Source: Panicum virgatum (taxonomy: Eukaryota; Streptophyta; Magnoliopsida; Poales; Poaceae). Taken from it: a stretch of 64,000 nt of DNA. Of the stretch, positions 11,627 to 23,008 are shown piece after piece. The stretch is taken from the NCBI RefSeq assembly GCF_016808335.1, contig NC_053153.1, positions 28,072,090 to 28,136,089 on the forward strand. The letters run 5' to 3'. Each line of letters starts with the position of its first letter. The stretch's first letter is position 1. The translations under genes and the position numbers were made by a program. The notes beneath the pieces are model-generated. The model ran no database searches. It was not told the DNA's origin and saw nothing but the letters and a program-made list of their open reading frames with translations.

Positions 11627-12868
11627 GTATGAATGCTTTGAAATTTTGTATAGTCGACGCCTCAATATGCATGATGGACTCAGCGCCTCGGCTCTTCTGA
11701 TGCTGCTCTTCTGATAGTTGATGCTTTACTAATAGCCGACGCAAAGAGACGAATTGACTTTACTCCTCCTGCTAAATAACTTAGATCTTTTGAACAGAAA
11801 ATAACTTCACTCCTCAAATGATTCTCTCAAATCGCTCAATGTGTATGATTCCTCACCAAAGCATTATATTGCCTCCTTTCTCCCTATCTCTAGTATGGCT
11901 TTTTGTGGAGTTCAGGGTAGGGAATGAAGAGGTAGCATACTCGGGCCGCACATGTTGCAAAGTCAAAGACTGGATCTAATAGCGAAAGCAAGTCATACAA
12001 TCAGATCAAGATGTGCATGTGTGTGGAATTTTTGTGGCTGGAACTCACATCCCCCTTTTGCAGAACTCTCCCTTTTATCTTTTGCTGAGATATGAGCTGT
12101 CTTTCATTTTTCTTTCTTCTTTTCTTTCTTCTCATGCTTTTTGGGGCACCGACATTTATATTTTTTTTTCTTTTTTTACATAGCCCAAATCTTTCTACAT
12201 GATGAATATAAAGAGTTCTATCAAAAAAGGAATGGAGCATTTTTATGGATGGAAGGCATATACTTGCGTAACTTCCAGTGTAGAAGTCAGCATATGAGTG
12301 GTTGAGTACATGGAGTGTACGTGATCTTGATCTTAAAAATATGAAGCGAATCTCACAAGGATCACAAAGAATTTGACAATGCTCAATGCAAACACAAGCA
12401 GCATATGTATAAAGGTTTTAAATGTGTATATATGGCTCTGGTAGGAATTTAGCATATCACTGAGGAGCTAAGCTATTTAAATTCAAAATTCCCAAGTATT
12501 TTGCAGTAAGAAATAAAGTTTGCTCATCATACCGGTATCAGCAGTGTTGGCGGCATCGGCAATTTGTTGGTGATCTCCTGTAGCTTCCCGATGCTCTCAA
12601 CAATTGGTCGATAGAATAGATCCTGCTCTTTTTTTTATATGCTGGAGGTGATGGCAACGCATCGGCTTTCCTTAATGTTACTGTTCCTGGAGGTGATGGA
12701 AACACATCGGCTTTCCTCACTGTCCCTTGAGGCAATGGCAACATATCAGCTCCCCACACTGTTCTTGGAGGTGATGGATTTCAACTCAATGTGTTGGCCT
12801 TTTATAATACAGCCAGATGGATTTCATCGGCTCTTGTTATTCGCCTTCCCACATGCTCGGGAAATATT
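11627..12868 (-). other. A 3' noncoding region with purine tract
   Basis: No coding potential recognised between the end of integrase and the polypurine tract. On the element's strand there is a strongly purine-rich tract of A/G (12095-12175). The remainder is AT-rich. A minisatellite lies next to the integrase end and is listed separately. Confidence 0.6.
12644..12785. repeat. Short tandem repeat, about 3.5 units of 39-45 bp
   Basis: Units start at 12644, 12689, 12728 and 12767, each opening with a variant of GGAGGTGATGGCAAC and continuing CATCGGCTTTCC. The first two are 45 bp and nearly identical; later units are 39 bp and more diverged. Confidence 0.75.
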
Positions 12869-14144
12869 TCAAGAGGTGTTGGCCATGACGGCTACAGGAA
12901 ACTTGACACCGTCTAATTCTTCAAGCATGTACGCATTTTTAGGCAGGACCTGATCAACCTTGTACGGCCCATGCCAAGTTGGAGACCATTTACCATACTT
13001 CCTATCTTTAGTTCCCAATGGAAGCACTGCCTCCCAAACCAAGTCTCCAACCTGGAAATCTTTTGGCTTGACCTTTTTGTTGTATGCACGAGCGACTTTG
13101 GCCTTGTTTTCTTTGATCTTCTCAAGTGACCAAAGTCTTAGCTCTGTGAGATCCTCCACATTGTCTTTCATCAAGGTTGCATACTCCTCAGCCGATAGAT
13201 TATTCTGGAACCCAACACGCCTCGATCCGGTCGTGATTTCCCATGGCAACACAGCGTCTTGACCGTAGACCAAATGGTATGGTGACGTCTTGATGGATCC
13301 GTGACACGAAATATGATATGCCCACAAAGCCTCTGACAACACCTCATGCCAGCGCCTAGGATATTCATCGATCATCCTTCTGATCAGCTTGATAAGGCTC
13401 TGGTTGGATGCTTCAGCCTGTCCATTAGCCTGGGCATAATATGGGGATGATCTGATCAGCTTGAACCCCATGTCATCGGCGAACTTCCTAAATTCCTCCG
13501 ATATAAAGATGGATCCTCCATCGGTCATAATGGTCTGGGGAATCCCGAACCTATGAATGATGTGCTTTTTAAGAAAACTGATCACATCTTTTGATGCCAT
13601 CGACCTCATAGGTACCGCCTCCACCCATTTCGTGAAATAATCTGTGACAGCCAACACCCATTGGTGACTCTTGCTGGATGGCAGGTTGATCTGGCCAATC
13701 ATATCCATGGCCCAACCCCTGAACAGCCATGGCTTAAATGATAGGATTCATTACTGATGCTCGCACCATCTGAATCTTCCCGAATCTCTGACATGCCTGA
13801 CATCCCTTGTAATATTTAAAGAAGTCCTCAAGCATGGTAGGCCAGTAATATCCCGATCGACTAATCAGCCACTTCATCTTATGGGCCGATTGATGAGTAC
13901 CGCAGGCTCTCTCATGAACCTCATGCAAAAGCCGATTCAACTCCGAAGGCCCCAGACATTTAAGCAGCAGTCCTTCCAACGTCCTGTAGAACATATCGTC
14001 CCCTCTCATAACATACTTCATAGCTTTGAGTCTTATCCCTCTGGGTGTCCCCCGAGCCGAATCCTTCAAATAATTGAAGATATCGGCTCTCCAATCTCCA
14101 GGTTCTAGAAACTGAACCTCTACATCGACCCCATCGGCTGTTTC
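12869..14144 (-). pseudogene. A integrase (frameshifted)
   Basis: Integrase that would insert the cDNA copy. The N-terminal zinc-binding part (14069-13734) has H52, H59, C90 and C93. The catalytic core and C-terminus follow in another frame (13708-12869), with D2, D63 in MTDGG and E99 in GQAEASN completing a D,D,E triad. A C-terminal region of about 130 residues follows, with no chromodomain. The frameshift lies near 13735-13708, next to an in-frame TAA. Upstream the frame runs back, after one TAA near 14148, into the second RNase H. Confidence 0.88.
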
Positions 14145-14552
14145 CTTTTATCCGAAAGCCATTTGTGTCAAGTCATTGGCTTCATTGTTCAAATTCCTGC
14201 GTATCCAGTGGAAATTAATATACCTGAATTGTGACATCAACTCACGGCACTGCATCCATATCGGAAAAAGAGCCTCGCTCTCACATCTATATTCTTTCGT
14301 GAACTGAGAAATCACCAGTTTCGAATCCCCAAATATTTCCACCGCTTCTGCGCCAGCTTCCAGGAGTAATTCCATCCCCTTGTGAATGGCCTCGTACTCT
14401 ACTAAATTATTGGTGCATGGAGTAGTCACCCTGATGGAAAAGGAATGAGTCGCCCCTCGAGGCGATACCAAAAGAATTCCCACGCCGCACCCATCATCAC
14501 ACGCCGATCTGTCGAAAAACATGGCCCATGGACATATGAAAAGTGCAGCCAC
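14145..14552 (-). pseudogene. A second (archaeal-type) RNase H
   Basis: A 134-codon frame with the RNase H pattern FFDRS, then EYEA, GDSK and NEAND, supplying the expected D, E, D, D acidic residues. It lies between a first, degraded RNase H and integrase. An additional RNase H of this kind in this place is characteristic of the Tat lineage (established knowledge). It ends at a TAA that lies in frame with the downstream integrase zinc region, so the stop is probably a mutation. Confidence 0.8.
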
Positions 14553-14949
14553 ATCAGTGCTGATCCTGTCTGCAATGAGATCTGCCAGTGCCTGTCCCTT
14601 GACTGCCTTTGCCGGTTGATATCAGATATCGAACTCTGATAGCGCGAACATCCACTTTCCGAGTCGGCCTTTCAGAACAAGAGCCGACAGCACATGCTTT
14701 ATGACATCCGATTTGCAAATAACAATTGTTTCCGTCGAGAGCAAAATATGACGAAGCTTTGTACATGTAAAGAATAAACAGAGACAAATCTTTTCAATCT
14801 CAGGGTACCTTTCCTGGCCTCGGCGTCCAACATGCGCCTGCTAAGGTAGAATACAACCCTTTCCTATCCGTCATGCTTCTGAACCAGCACCGAGGCGATG
14901 GAGGTGTCACCTACGGGTAAGTATACGTAGAAGGGCCTGTCTTGCTGTG
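14553..14949 (-). pseudogene. A first RNase H and linker (degraded)
   Basis: Between reverse transcriptase and the second RNase H the minus strand reads, with frameshifts and stops, through segments typical of the Tat RNase H/connection region: DRPFYVYLPVGD, VLVQKHDG, FYLSRRMLDAEARK and GRLGKWMFALSEFD. No single frame is open. Assignment rests on these fragments and on position. Confidence 0.65.
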
Positions 14950-16274
14950 GAGGAACCAAAACTGGAGGCTTCGACAAGTATTCCTTGATTTTGTCGAAAG
15001 CTTGCTGCTGCTCTGCCCCCAGTGAAATTCATCATCGGACTTGATTTTCACGAGACCCATGAATGGCTCGATGCATCCAGACAGATTGGAGATGAATCGT
15101 CTGACAAAGTTGATTTTGCCGATGAGCTTCTGCAACTCCTTCTTCGTAGTAGGCGGCCTCATCGTCCTTACAGCTTCTTGACTTTTTAGGCCGATCTCGA
15201 TCCCTCGCTCATGTACCAGGAATCCTATGAACTGACCGGCCGATACACCAAAGGCGCATTTCTTCGGGTTCATTCTGAGCCCAAACCTCCGAGTCCACTC
15301 CAAGACCTGACGCAAATCTTCCAGATGTCCCCCAGCCAATGTGGACTTGACCACAACATCATCAATGTAGATTTCTACCAGTTTGCCGATGAGATCATGA
15401 AAAATGTAATTCATGTCGCGTTGATATGTTGCACCGGCATTTTTCAATCCAAAGGTCATAACCAAGTACTCGAACAAGCCGACCGCGCCTGGTACTCTGA
15501 ACGCGGTCTTACTTATATCCTCGGGGCCATGAAGATCTGGTTGTAGCCAGCATTACCATCCATATAGCTCAGCATTTCGTGACCGGCAGCTGTGTTGATC
15601 AATGTTTCCACGACGGGCATCGTGTACTCGTCCTTTGGCGTTGCTCTGTTGAGGTCTCTAAAATCCACGCAGACTCACCATCGGCCATCCTTCTTTTGTA
15701 CAGGGACCACTCTGGAGATCCATTCTGCATACCGACATGGCCTGATGAACCTTGCATCCAACATCTTTTGCACCTCTTTCTTAACCTCCTCTAGGATTTC
15801 GGCCTTTATCTGTCGTGCTCGTTGTTGAAACGGCCAAAATCCTTTCTTAAGCGGGAGCCAATGTTCGACGATGCTTCTATCCAGACCGGGCATTTCAGTA
15901 TAATCCCAAGCGAAACAGTCCCGGTATTCTTTCAATAGTGCTATCATCGGCTCACGCAGGCTCGGGTCTAACCTTTTGCTGATAAATGTTGGTCGCGGCT
16001 TATCCCTGGGACCTATATCGACTTCCTCCAAATCATCAGCTGATGTAAACCCATACCCCAACTTGCCGTCGCCTGTAAAATCAACTGTGGATGCAGGCAA
16101 CTCGTCGTCATATGCCACGTCGACAGCAAATACGGAGAGATAACAAAAGAAAATTTTCGGCCGACCGCATGGGCTGGCCGTTTCAGTATTACCATTCGAA
16201 ACTGAATGCTCATTAACTAACCAACAACCAGAGCAGGCTATTTTTTGTTCATAATGTAATAGTTTCAACTCCAA
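14950..16274 (-). pseudogene. A reverse transcriptase (broken)
   Basis: The N-terminal half (16274-15675) carries the approach region and fingers, ending VQKKDGRW at a stop. The middle reads VCVDFRDLNRATP and MPVVE in a shifted frame. The palm to thumb follows from 15477, with the catalytic YIDD at residues 37-40 and the primer-grip region FGLKNAGATYQR just before. The enzyme would copy the element RNA into DNA. At least one stop (near 15675) and one frameshift (before 15477) break it, and another frameshift occurs near 15020. The active-site motif itself is intact. Confidence 0.88.
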
Positions 16275-16357
16275 ATAAGAATTATCTACCTTTTGGGGCC
16301 GGTCGCTGGGACCGGCCTCTCTAGACCTGCTGAATTCCGTAGCGTGCCAGTATGTGT

Positions 16358-17029
16358 TTATTCTGTGAGGCCAGTGGATAAGACCAGCCTCAATCCTTTT
16401 TTTGTCGCTTCGATCCGATCACAGTCTTCTAGCACAATCCCTGAGATCGGCTCTTGTCCTTCCGTGTCCCAGGCGTTCATGTCTGCGAGCGAAACCTCGC
16501 TGGAGTCATCTGCACGGACCACCTCCACTTCGTCGCCATCCCATTGAACCAAACACTGGTGCATTGTGGAAGGAACACAACAATTGGCGTGAATCCAATC
16601 CCTCCCAAGCAGCACTGTGTACGTACTCTTACTGTTGATGATGAAGAACGAAGTTGGGACAGTCTTGCGGCCAACTGTCAACTCCACATTGAGGACGCCC
16701 TTTGCCTCCGATGGCTGCCCGTTGAAATCATTGAGCATTACATTGGTCTTGATAAGGTCAGCAGCAGAACGACCCAATCGGCGCAGCACTGAATACGACA
16801 TCAAATTAACTGCGGCGCCAGTGTCGACCAACATCCTATTCACAGGCTTGCCGTTGATGAGGCTCTTGAGATATAACCCCTTCAGGTGTTTGTAGCTTTT
16901 TTCCTTCGGCTTCTCGAAGATGATCGGCTAGGGGCCAGATCAAGCTGTGCGACGGCCAACTCCTCCGGTTGGGGCGCCCGAAACTCTGATGGGAGCACGA
17001 ACACCATATTCACATCAGCCGATGGCTTC
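16358..17029 (-). pseudogene. A protease region
   Basis: A 161-codon frame (16843-16358) opens with the aspartic protease motif LVDTGAAVN (DTG at residues 7-9) and the downstream VLLGRDWIH that usually follows in gypsy proteases. It would cleave the Gag-Pol polyprotein. Between 16844 and 17029 lies further broken coding sequence leading to the S1 insertion; the upstream part continues at 20501. The frame ends with TGLTE-stop ahead of reverse transcriptase. Confidence 0.85.
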
Positions 17030-20000
17030 TCATCTGTAACACCCGGTTTATAAAAGAACATAAACCGAGCAATCATATACGTGCCAGGATCAAGTCACAC
17101 GTATATACAACAGAATGAACAGTATATCATAGCACATATCACGTAAAAAGACATAATAAAGCGAATACGAATGTTATTTATTACAATAATGACAAAAATG
17201 TCTGATACAGCGGAAGCGAAGTACAAAATACGATAAAGCTCTCTGAAGCTGAAGCAGGGCGCCACAGGGACGTCGACTGGGAGACGAAGCACCTAGAAGT
17301 CCTCGTAGTCCTGGTAGCGCTGGACGAACTCCCTCGTGTCGGCAGGAACTGAGCAGCAGTAGCGTAACCAAGAGGAAAAAGTAGAGAAGAGGCAAGAGTG
17401 AGTACACAACTTGTACTCAACAAGTATAACACAAACTATGAGGCTCTAGGCTGGCTGACTCAACTGCATTAGCTTTTAAGTGTTGGCAAAGTTTTATTAA
17501 AGCTTTTTACTACGAGTTGATGAATTACCATTAACCCAGTTGCATAGTAATTAATCAGAATTAATTAAGAAACTACTGAGAACCAAACTGAAACCAAGCC
17601 ACCAAGGTAAACCCCGAGAAGCACCTCCCTCGTCGGAAGGAGATAACTTCACTAATCAAAAGGAGGATCTGGGCCGCTCATAACCGTGAGCACGGCTAGT
17701 ATACCAGTTTTACACTCTGCAGAGGTTGCACATCTTTACCCACAAGTCGTGAGCTATGCTAGAGGTTCATCACACTTCCTTAGGTGAGATGGCCAGCGAC
17801 TCACTACGAGGCCTTTAAAAAGAATCTCGTTGGTAAGGCGTAACCGCGAGAGTTAGGTCGGCGACGATGGGGCCCACCTCCAGGGGTACAAGCACGTAGC
17901 ACAGACCAAGCCGGAGGAGCAGGGACCATTGAAGCTTACTACTCTTGCCCCGCAGGTAAGTTACTCCAAACCAAAAAGATCTAATTATTACGCCAAGTCT
18001 ATCCCATTCTAGCCTTGTGGTAGCGCTGTTGTCCCAGGTTGTCGCTCTATGAACCGGTCCTTATGGAGAGTGGCCAACCAAGCACTAAGCACCGTGCTGG
18101 CCCCCTAAACCATGTTTCTAAAAAAAACATCTTTTAACGAGACGTGAGCCACTCATCCACACAGAGGGCCACTCTCAGGATTAAATTCAAGTAAACCATT
18201 AATCAATTTAATTAAAAAGGACCGAGTGTGTTATAGCGCGGCAACCTAGCACAACTAACCAAAATGCAACCCAAAGGTATATATAAAGGATATAAAGTGG
18301 CTAGGAATGTCCTTATAGGCATACAGTATTAAAATGCAGTATGACATTGTATTTAAAGGTGATAGGTTGTTCATGTTATACTTGCCTTCCTCGTACTGCT
18401 CCTGCTGCTGCTCAAAGTGCTCCGAAGACGGCTGCTCCGGGTACTGGTACTGGGGCTCCTCAGATGGATCAACGTCTACTCACGAACACATGGCCAAAAC
18501 AATGCACAAAATAAGCATACAAGCAAACTCTAACAAAAACTAAGAAACAGTACAACAATACATAAAAACAGCACACTAAACTAGTCTAAAACTATTCTAC
18601 GCGTTACAACGTTTCCGTGGATATAAAGAACGCTAAAAACGGAGCTAAAACGCATAATCTAGGCTAAAAACAAGTTCTAGGGGTTTATTTGTAAGAAAAC
18701 TGAAGTTTCAGGGGCTTTTCTGCTATAACCGCGGGCTAAAACACAATTAAAGGATAGACCTAGGGTCTAACGCGTAAAAACAGCAGCCATGGACTGCGGG
18801 TACTAAATCTAGAAAGGTCAGGGGGCTAAGCGCTAAAATCAGGGCCTCACTGCAATTATTTTTCAAAAGGGCTGGACTGCGGGTTGATAACCCAAAAGAG
18901 CAGGGGCTCTTTAACATATTTGCCAGGCCGAAGGGGTATTGGCTGTTCTGGTCCACCGGATCACGATTCTACGGTGCAGATCGGAACGGTTCACGATCTA
19001 ATCTCACCCATCCGCGACAAATCGGGCGGCTGAGGTCAAAAGGGGCGCGGGAGCGGCGGCGGAACTCGCCGGGATTCTTCTCCCGCGGCGGCGCCCGGCT
19101 GAAGCTCGCCGGACTTCACCAATTGTGGCGTTCCGGGGCCAATTCGACCGGGTTTTGGGTCAGGGATGGTCAGCGCGTCATGATTGATCCACCTGAGACC
19201 TAAGCTGGGCTCGGGGAGGTTTGTGGCGGCGCTAGACGCTGCGGCGGCGGGTCTGCGGCGGTAGGAACGACGGCGAGCGGTGTTCTAAGGGCGCCAGGGC
19301 TTCGGACAACGAGATCTAGCGCCAAAAGAACCAGGGAGAGTTGTGGTTGCTCACCGTGGTTTGGTCCGGGCGGGGGCGTGACGCAGCGGCGCCGGCGGCG
19401 AGATCCTGCGGCGGGTCGCGGACGGCGCTCGAGGGGGAGGTGGTTGCAGTGGAGCTCCGGCGGCTGGGCTCCGCGGATCGACTCCTGGGGAGTCTGCGAG
19501 GCCGGCAGAGGGGTTAACAGGACCGGAGTGGCACCAGCGGCAAGAAATTGCGGCGAGCTCCAAGTTTACCTGTGCGGCGGAGCTGAGCGAGTGCGGCGGA
19601 GGTGGGGTTTGGGCGGCAATGGACTGGGATGGGTTTCCAGGGGCTGCGGGGTGGTTTAAGAAGGGCGCCGGAATCTCGGCGTGCGCGCCCGAATAGGAAG
19701 GCCGGCGAGATCACCGGGCCGGGGATCGCGGTTGGTCGTTACGCGGCCGGGAGAGGCGGGGGAGACGGGACTGACCAGGTGGGGTCAGCCCGTCAGCGAG
19801 AGAGGTGACGTGCACGGGGCGGGGAGGCGTCCTGGCGCGTGGGCCGCGGAGCTGAGGCCCGGGAGAAGTGCTGGGTCGCTGAGCTGCGGGGCGCGGCTGC
19901 GGAGCGACGCTGGCGGGTGGGACCGGGCGGTCGGGGACGGAGCGGGCGCGCGGCGAGAGCGCGGCTCAGTGCGCAGCAAGGGGCTGACGGGTGGGCCGGG

Positions 20001-20500
20001 TTGGAGAGGTGCGTCACGCGAGCGGGCGAGCGGGCCACGCACGGCGCTGGGCGCGGGGGCGTGCGATGGGGGAGCAGGCCCGTGCGGGGAGGGGAGAGGG
20101 GGTCGCGGGGAGGAGCCGACTGGGCCCGGGGAGGGAGAGGGAGGAGTGGGCCGCAGAAAGGGTTGGGCCGCGGGTTCTGAGCTGGGTTTGGGTTGCTTTG
20201 GGCTGGTTTCAAGTTTGGGGTTTTGGGTCCCCTTTCCTTTCTAATTCTAATTCTAACTCAAACAAATCTATTTGAATTCAAACAAAATTTGAATTCAATC
20301 ACCCAATGCACACAAGCAAATAAAATAAATGCTCCAGCATGAATGCAGCAACAAAGTTTTAATCTAAGGAAAATTTTAATTAATTAAGGAACAAAAATTA
20401 GATTAAATGCAAGACTAACACAATAATCCTTAGAATTTTAAATAAAGTCAATTAAATTTATTATTAAATATTGAAATTTGGATTAGGGTGTTACATCATC
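17030..20500. repeat. TSDs of S1 (TCATC at 17030-17034 and 20496-20500)
   Basis: Five identical bases flank the solo LTR on both sides, showing a single integration event into A. Confidence 0.93.
17035..20495 (-). mobile_element. S1: solo LTR of the E family (3461 bp)
   Basis: Starts TGTAACACCCGG and ends GGTGTTACA, with no internal domain between. It is oriented like E1. A single LTR with a matching TSD is what unequal LTR-LTR recombination leaves behind (established). It carries the same inner landmarks as the other copies: TTTGAATTC repeats (20255-20300), TGGGCC motifs (20140-20215), donor-like GTAAAC (GT at 19569-19568) and GTGAGC (19354-19353), the CCCCTGAAC series (18665-18920), the Q/E/Y-rich block free of stops (18475-18382) and the QDYEDF-stop block (17346-17293). 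Confidence 0.93.
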
Positions 20501-21489
20501 GGCTATTGGCTGCTTGGGGCGCCACTCCCACCTTGGAGGGCGCCTTTCCACCCTTTACGGGTGCCTGACTTGCTCCGCGAGATCCGGACGCGCCTTCCTC
20601 AGCACGTCGAGGTACCTTGCTTCTGCCTCTTCGAGATTGCGTAAGCGTTGCACTCTGTGCTTCTGCGAGTGACTGAGTTCGTCAGGACACCATCATGGAC
20701 GATGATACTTATCCTCTCCTTCAAGCTCAAGATCATCCCTGGATGGCCGCTCAACATGGTCGTCGTGACACGCTTTGGGCCCCAAGCACCGGAACACCGA
20801 CATCTCGCCTGATTGGCATCCCCGAGGCCTGCACTCCAGGCAATCATCGATAGTAGGCAATCGACTCATGCCGGAATTCCAATAGTACCTGGAGAACGGG
20901 CAATGCCAGTGGTCGCGCATAGCCTGGCACCTCCCCAGCGTTCTCCCCGCGCGGTGCTCGTACTCTTCCTCTTCCGATTCATATCGGCGACGCAGCTTGT
21001 ACTGATACTCGTATTTTTCAAGAAGCCGATTGGAAGCTGGGAGTTGATTGCGGATGTGACGCACTTGTTCGTCAGTAATATGTTGCTGCTCCGACTCGTC
21101 TTCATCCTGGGCCCGTTTGCCAGAATCGGCCTCTCTAAACCTCTACTCGTCACGACGGCGTATAGGTCCCGCCATGTTAATCTGGAACGCAAAATTCTGG
21201 CCCTCAGGTCTAAGATCCGACAGCTCCACCATGTTAGCCTGTGGGAACGATTGACTGCCAACCTTCATTGTGTGTTGGGCTAGAATTAATCGGCCTTGCT
21301 CAATAACCAATTGGATCTGCCGACGCAGCTCCTTGCAGTCATTCGTGGCATGGGTGAATGAGTGGTGCCACTTGCAGTACGGCCTCCCCTGTAGCTCTTG
21401 CATCGTTGACAGCTTGTGATTCTCTGGGAGCTTCAACTGTTTTTCCTTGAGCTAAGTCGAATATATGCTCTGCTGTGGCCACGTCAAAA
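20501..21489 (-). pseudogene. A gag C-terminal, zinc-binding region (broken)
   Basis: Three frames in series cover the Gag tail. One around 21605-21339 links to the capsid part. The next (21436-21143) has a cysteine/histidine cluster YCKWHHSFTHATNDC, a nucleic-acid binding knuckle of the Tat type. The third (21064-20693) is acidic and charged, with a second cluster (HWHCPF...DDCLEC). Frame changes between them show indels, or possibly introns, but no clear splice pair was found. The region runs to the S1 insertion. Confidence 0.75.
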
Positions 21490-22956
21490 TCAAAGCCCTT
21501 CACAAGCCCTTTCTGTTTGACCCACTTGCACGAGACGGGGGTTTGCCCCCCGGGTCCACTCTGCCACAGCCACTTCTTGATCCCCGCTAGAATCATCAGA
21601 ATCATCTGCTTGGGCCATATTCACGTGGCACTTGAATTTTTCCTGGTACAGCTCAGGGTGATAGTGTTCATACGTCGTGAGCTTCTGCACCATGTGCGCC
21701 AGAGAGGTGAAATCCAACTGAAAAACCAAATCCTTGATCGGCTTAGCGAGCCCCAGAACTGCCAAATCGACTACCTCCTTTTCTGTGATGTGCGATGTGT
21801 AGCATCGATTCTTAACTTCTCTAAAGCGCTGCACGTACTCTGACACACTTTCCCCTCGTTTCTACCTGACTTGGGCGAGGTCGGCAATCCCAGCTTCAGC
21901 AGCCTCTGAGTGATACTGGGTGTGGAACTGATCTTCCAGCTGCCTCCAAGTACGGATCAAATCTGGGGCCAATGACGTGTACCATCCAAAGGCTGAGCCC
22001 GTAAGAGACTGGCAGAAGAACCGGACCCTAAGAGGATCCGATACTGAAATCATCCCGAGCTGCGTTAGGTATCGGCTCACATGCTCGATGGAGCTGGCCC
22101 CTTCTGACCCGCTGAACTTAGTGAACTCCGAGAGCCGATACTTGGGTGGCAACGAGATCAAGTCGTAGTCGCTTGGGTACAGCTTGGAATAGCCGATCGC
22201 CTTTCTCTTTGGCAGAATGCCGAACTGGTCCCTTAGTATTGCGCTGATCTGTTCCACACTAAGAACTCCTGGGGCCGAGGGTTCAACACTCGGCCCGGTA
22301 GCGTACTTCGCTAGCCATGCTTGTTTCTCCGCATCTGTCCCTGAAGCTCTTGTACTCACCAACTATCCCGCGCGTGTTGGGTTGATGTTGTTAGGTATGT
22401 ACACGCACGTGTAGCCGTGTGGGATCTCCTTAGGCGGCTCGCTCAGGAACTGGCCCTCCCCGGGATCTCCGTCGATCTTGTAGACGATGTAGATCGGCAA
22501 ACTCTGCGGCCCTGGAGTTGTGAGCGAGTATGGCAATGGCAGCCTAGACTGAAGTGGAGCTTCTCCCCTGTGACTCCCCAGGATTGGTCCCGATGGGGAG
22601 TACTGGTTCTTGATCACCTCCTGAACGACGCGATGTGCCACGCGCTCGAGCTCGTTCACCAGGCTTTCTGAGTGCCGATGAAGCGAGTGAGCCACCATGT
22701 AGTTCATCTCCTGGCACAGGGCCCTGGTGCGCTCCTCTGATGGTACGGACAGGTCAATGTTGTCGAGAGCACCTTCGGATGTGAACCCCTTCCACCTGAT
22801 GCTGTGGCTGCGGGTCCTCTCGAAAGAGCCGATGAGATCGGCTTCGAACTAAGCTTTGACCTCATCATACTTTTGCTGGTGTTCGGGGGTCAGCTCTTCA
22901 TACATGACAGGGCTAGTGACCAGCGGAACCGACGCATGGTTCTGAGGTCCAGTCAT
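21490..22956 (-). pseudogene. gag: A gag (capsid part), three in-frame TAG stops
   Basis: One frame runs from an ATG at 22956 (MTGPQNHAS) to 21490, interrupted only by TAG codons at 22851-22849, 22365-22363 and 21864-21862. The core has YRLSEFTKFSG, the WYTSLAPDLIRTW segment and VSEYVQRFREVKNRC, the usual gag core pattern of Tat elements. The third TAG sits where related proteins have Gln, so at least this stop looks like CAG-to-TAG decay (inference). The start is chosen as the first ATG after the primer binding site in this frame. Confidence 0.85.
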
Positions 22957-22987
22957 CCCGGCGGTGGACGTTGTTGCTGATGAAGGT

Positions 22988-23008
22988 CCCACTGGGCGTG
23001 CCAGAATG
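22988..23008 (-). other. A primer binding site region
   Basis: Directly inside the 5' LTR the minus strand reads CATTCTGGCACGCCCAGT, with a TGG start two to five bases from the LTR edge, as expected for a tRNA-primed gypsy element. Which tRNA is used was not determined. Confidence 0.65.

Noticed and set aside
17030..17040. Full E-family element at S1 with a deleted interior
   Set aside because: Only one LTR length lies between the TSDs, so solo LTR is the simpler reading.
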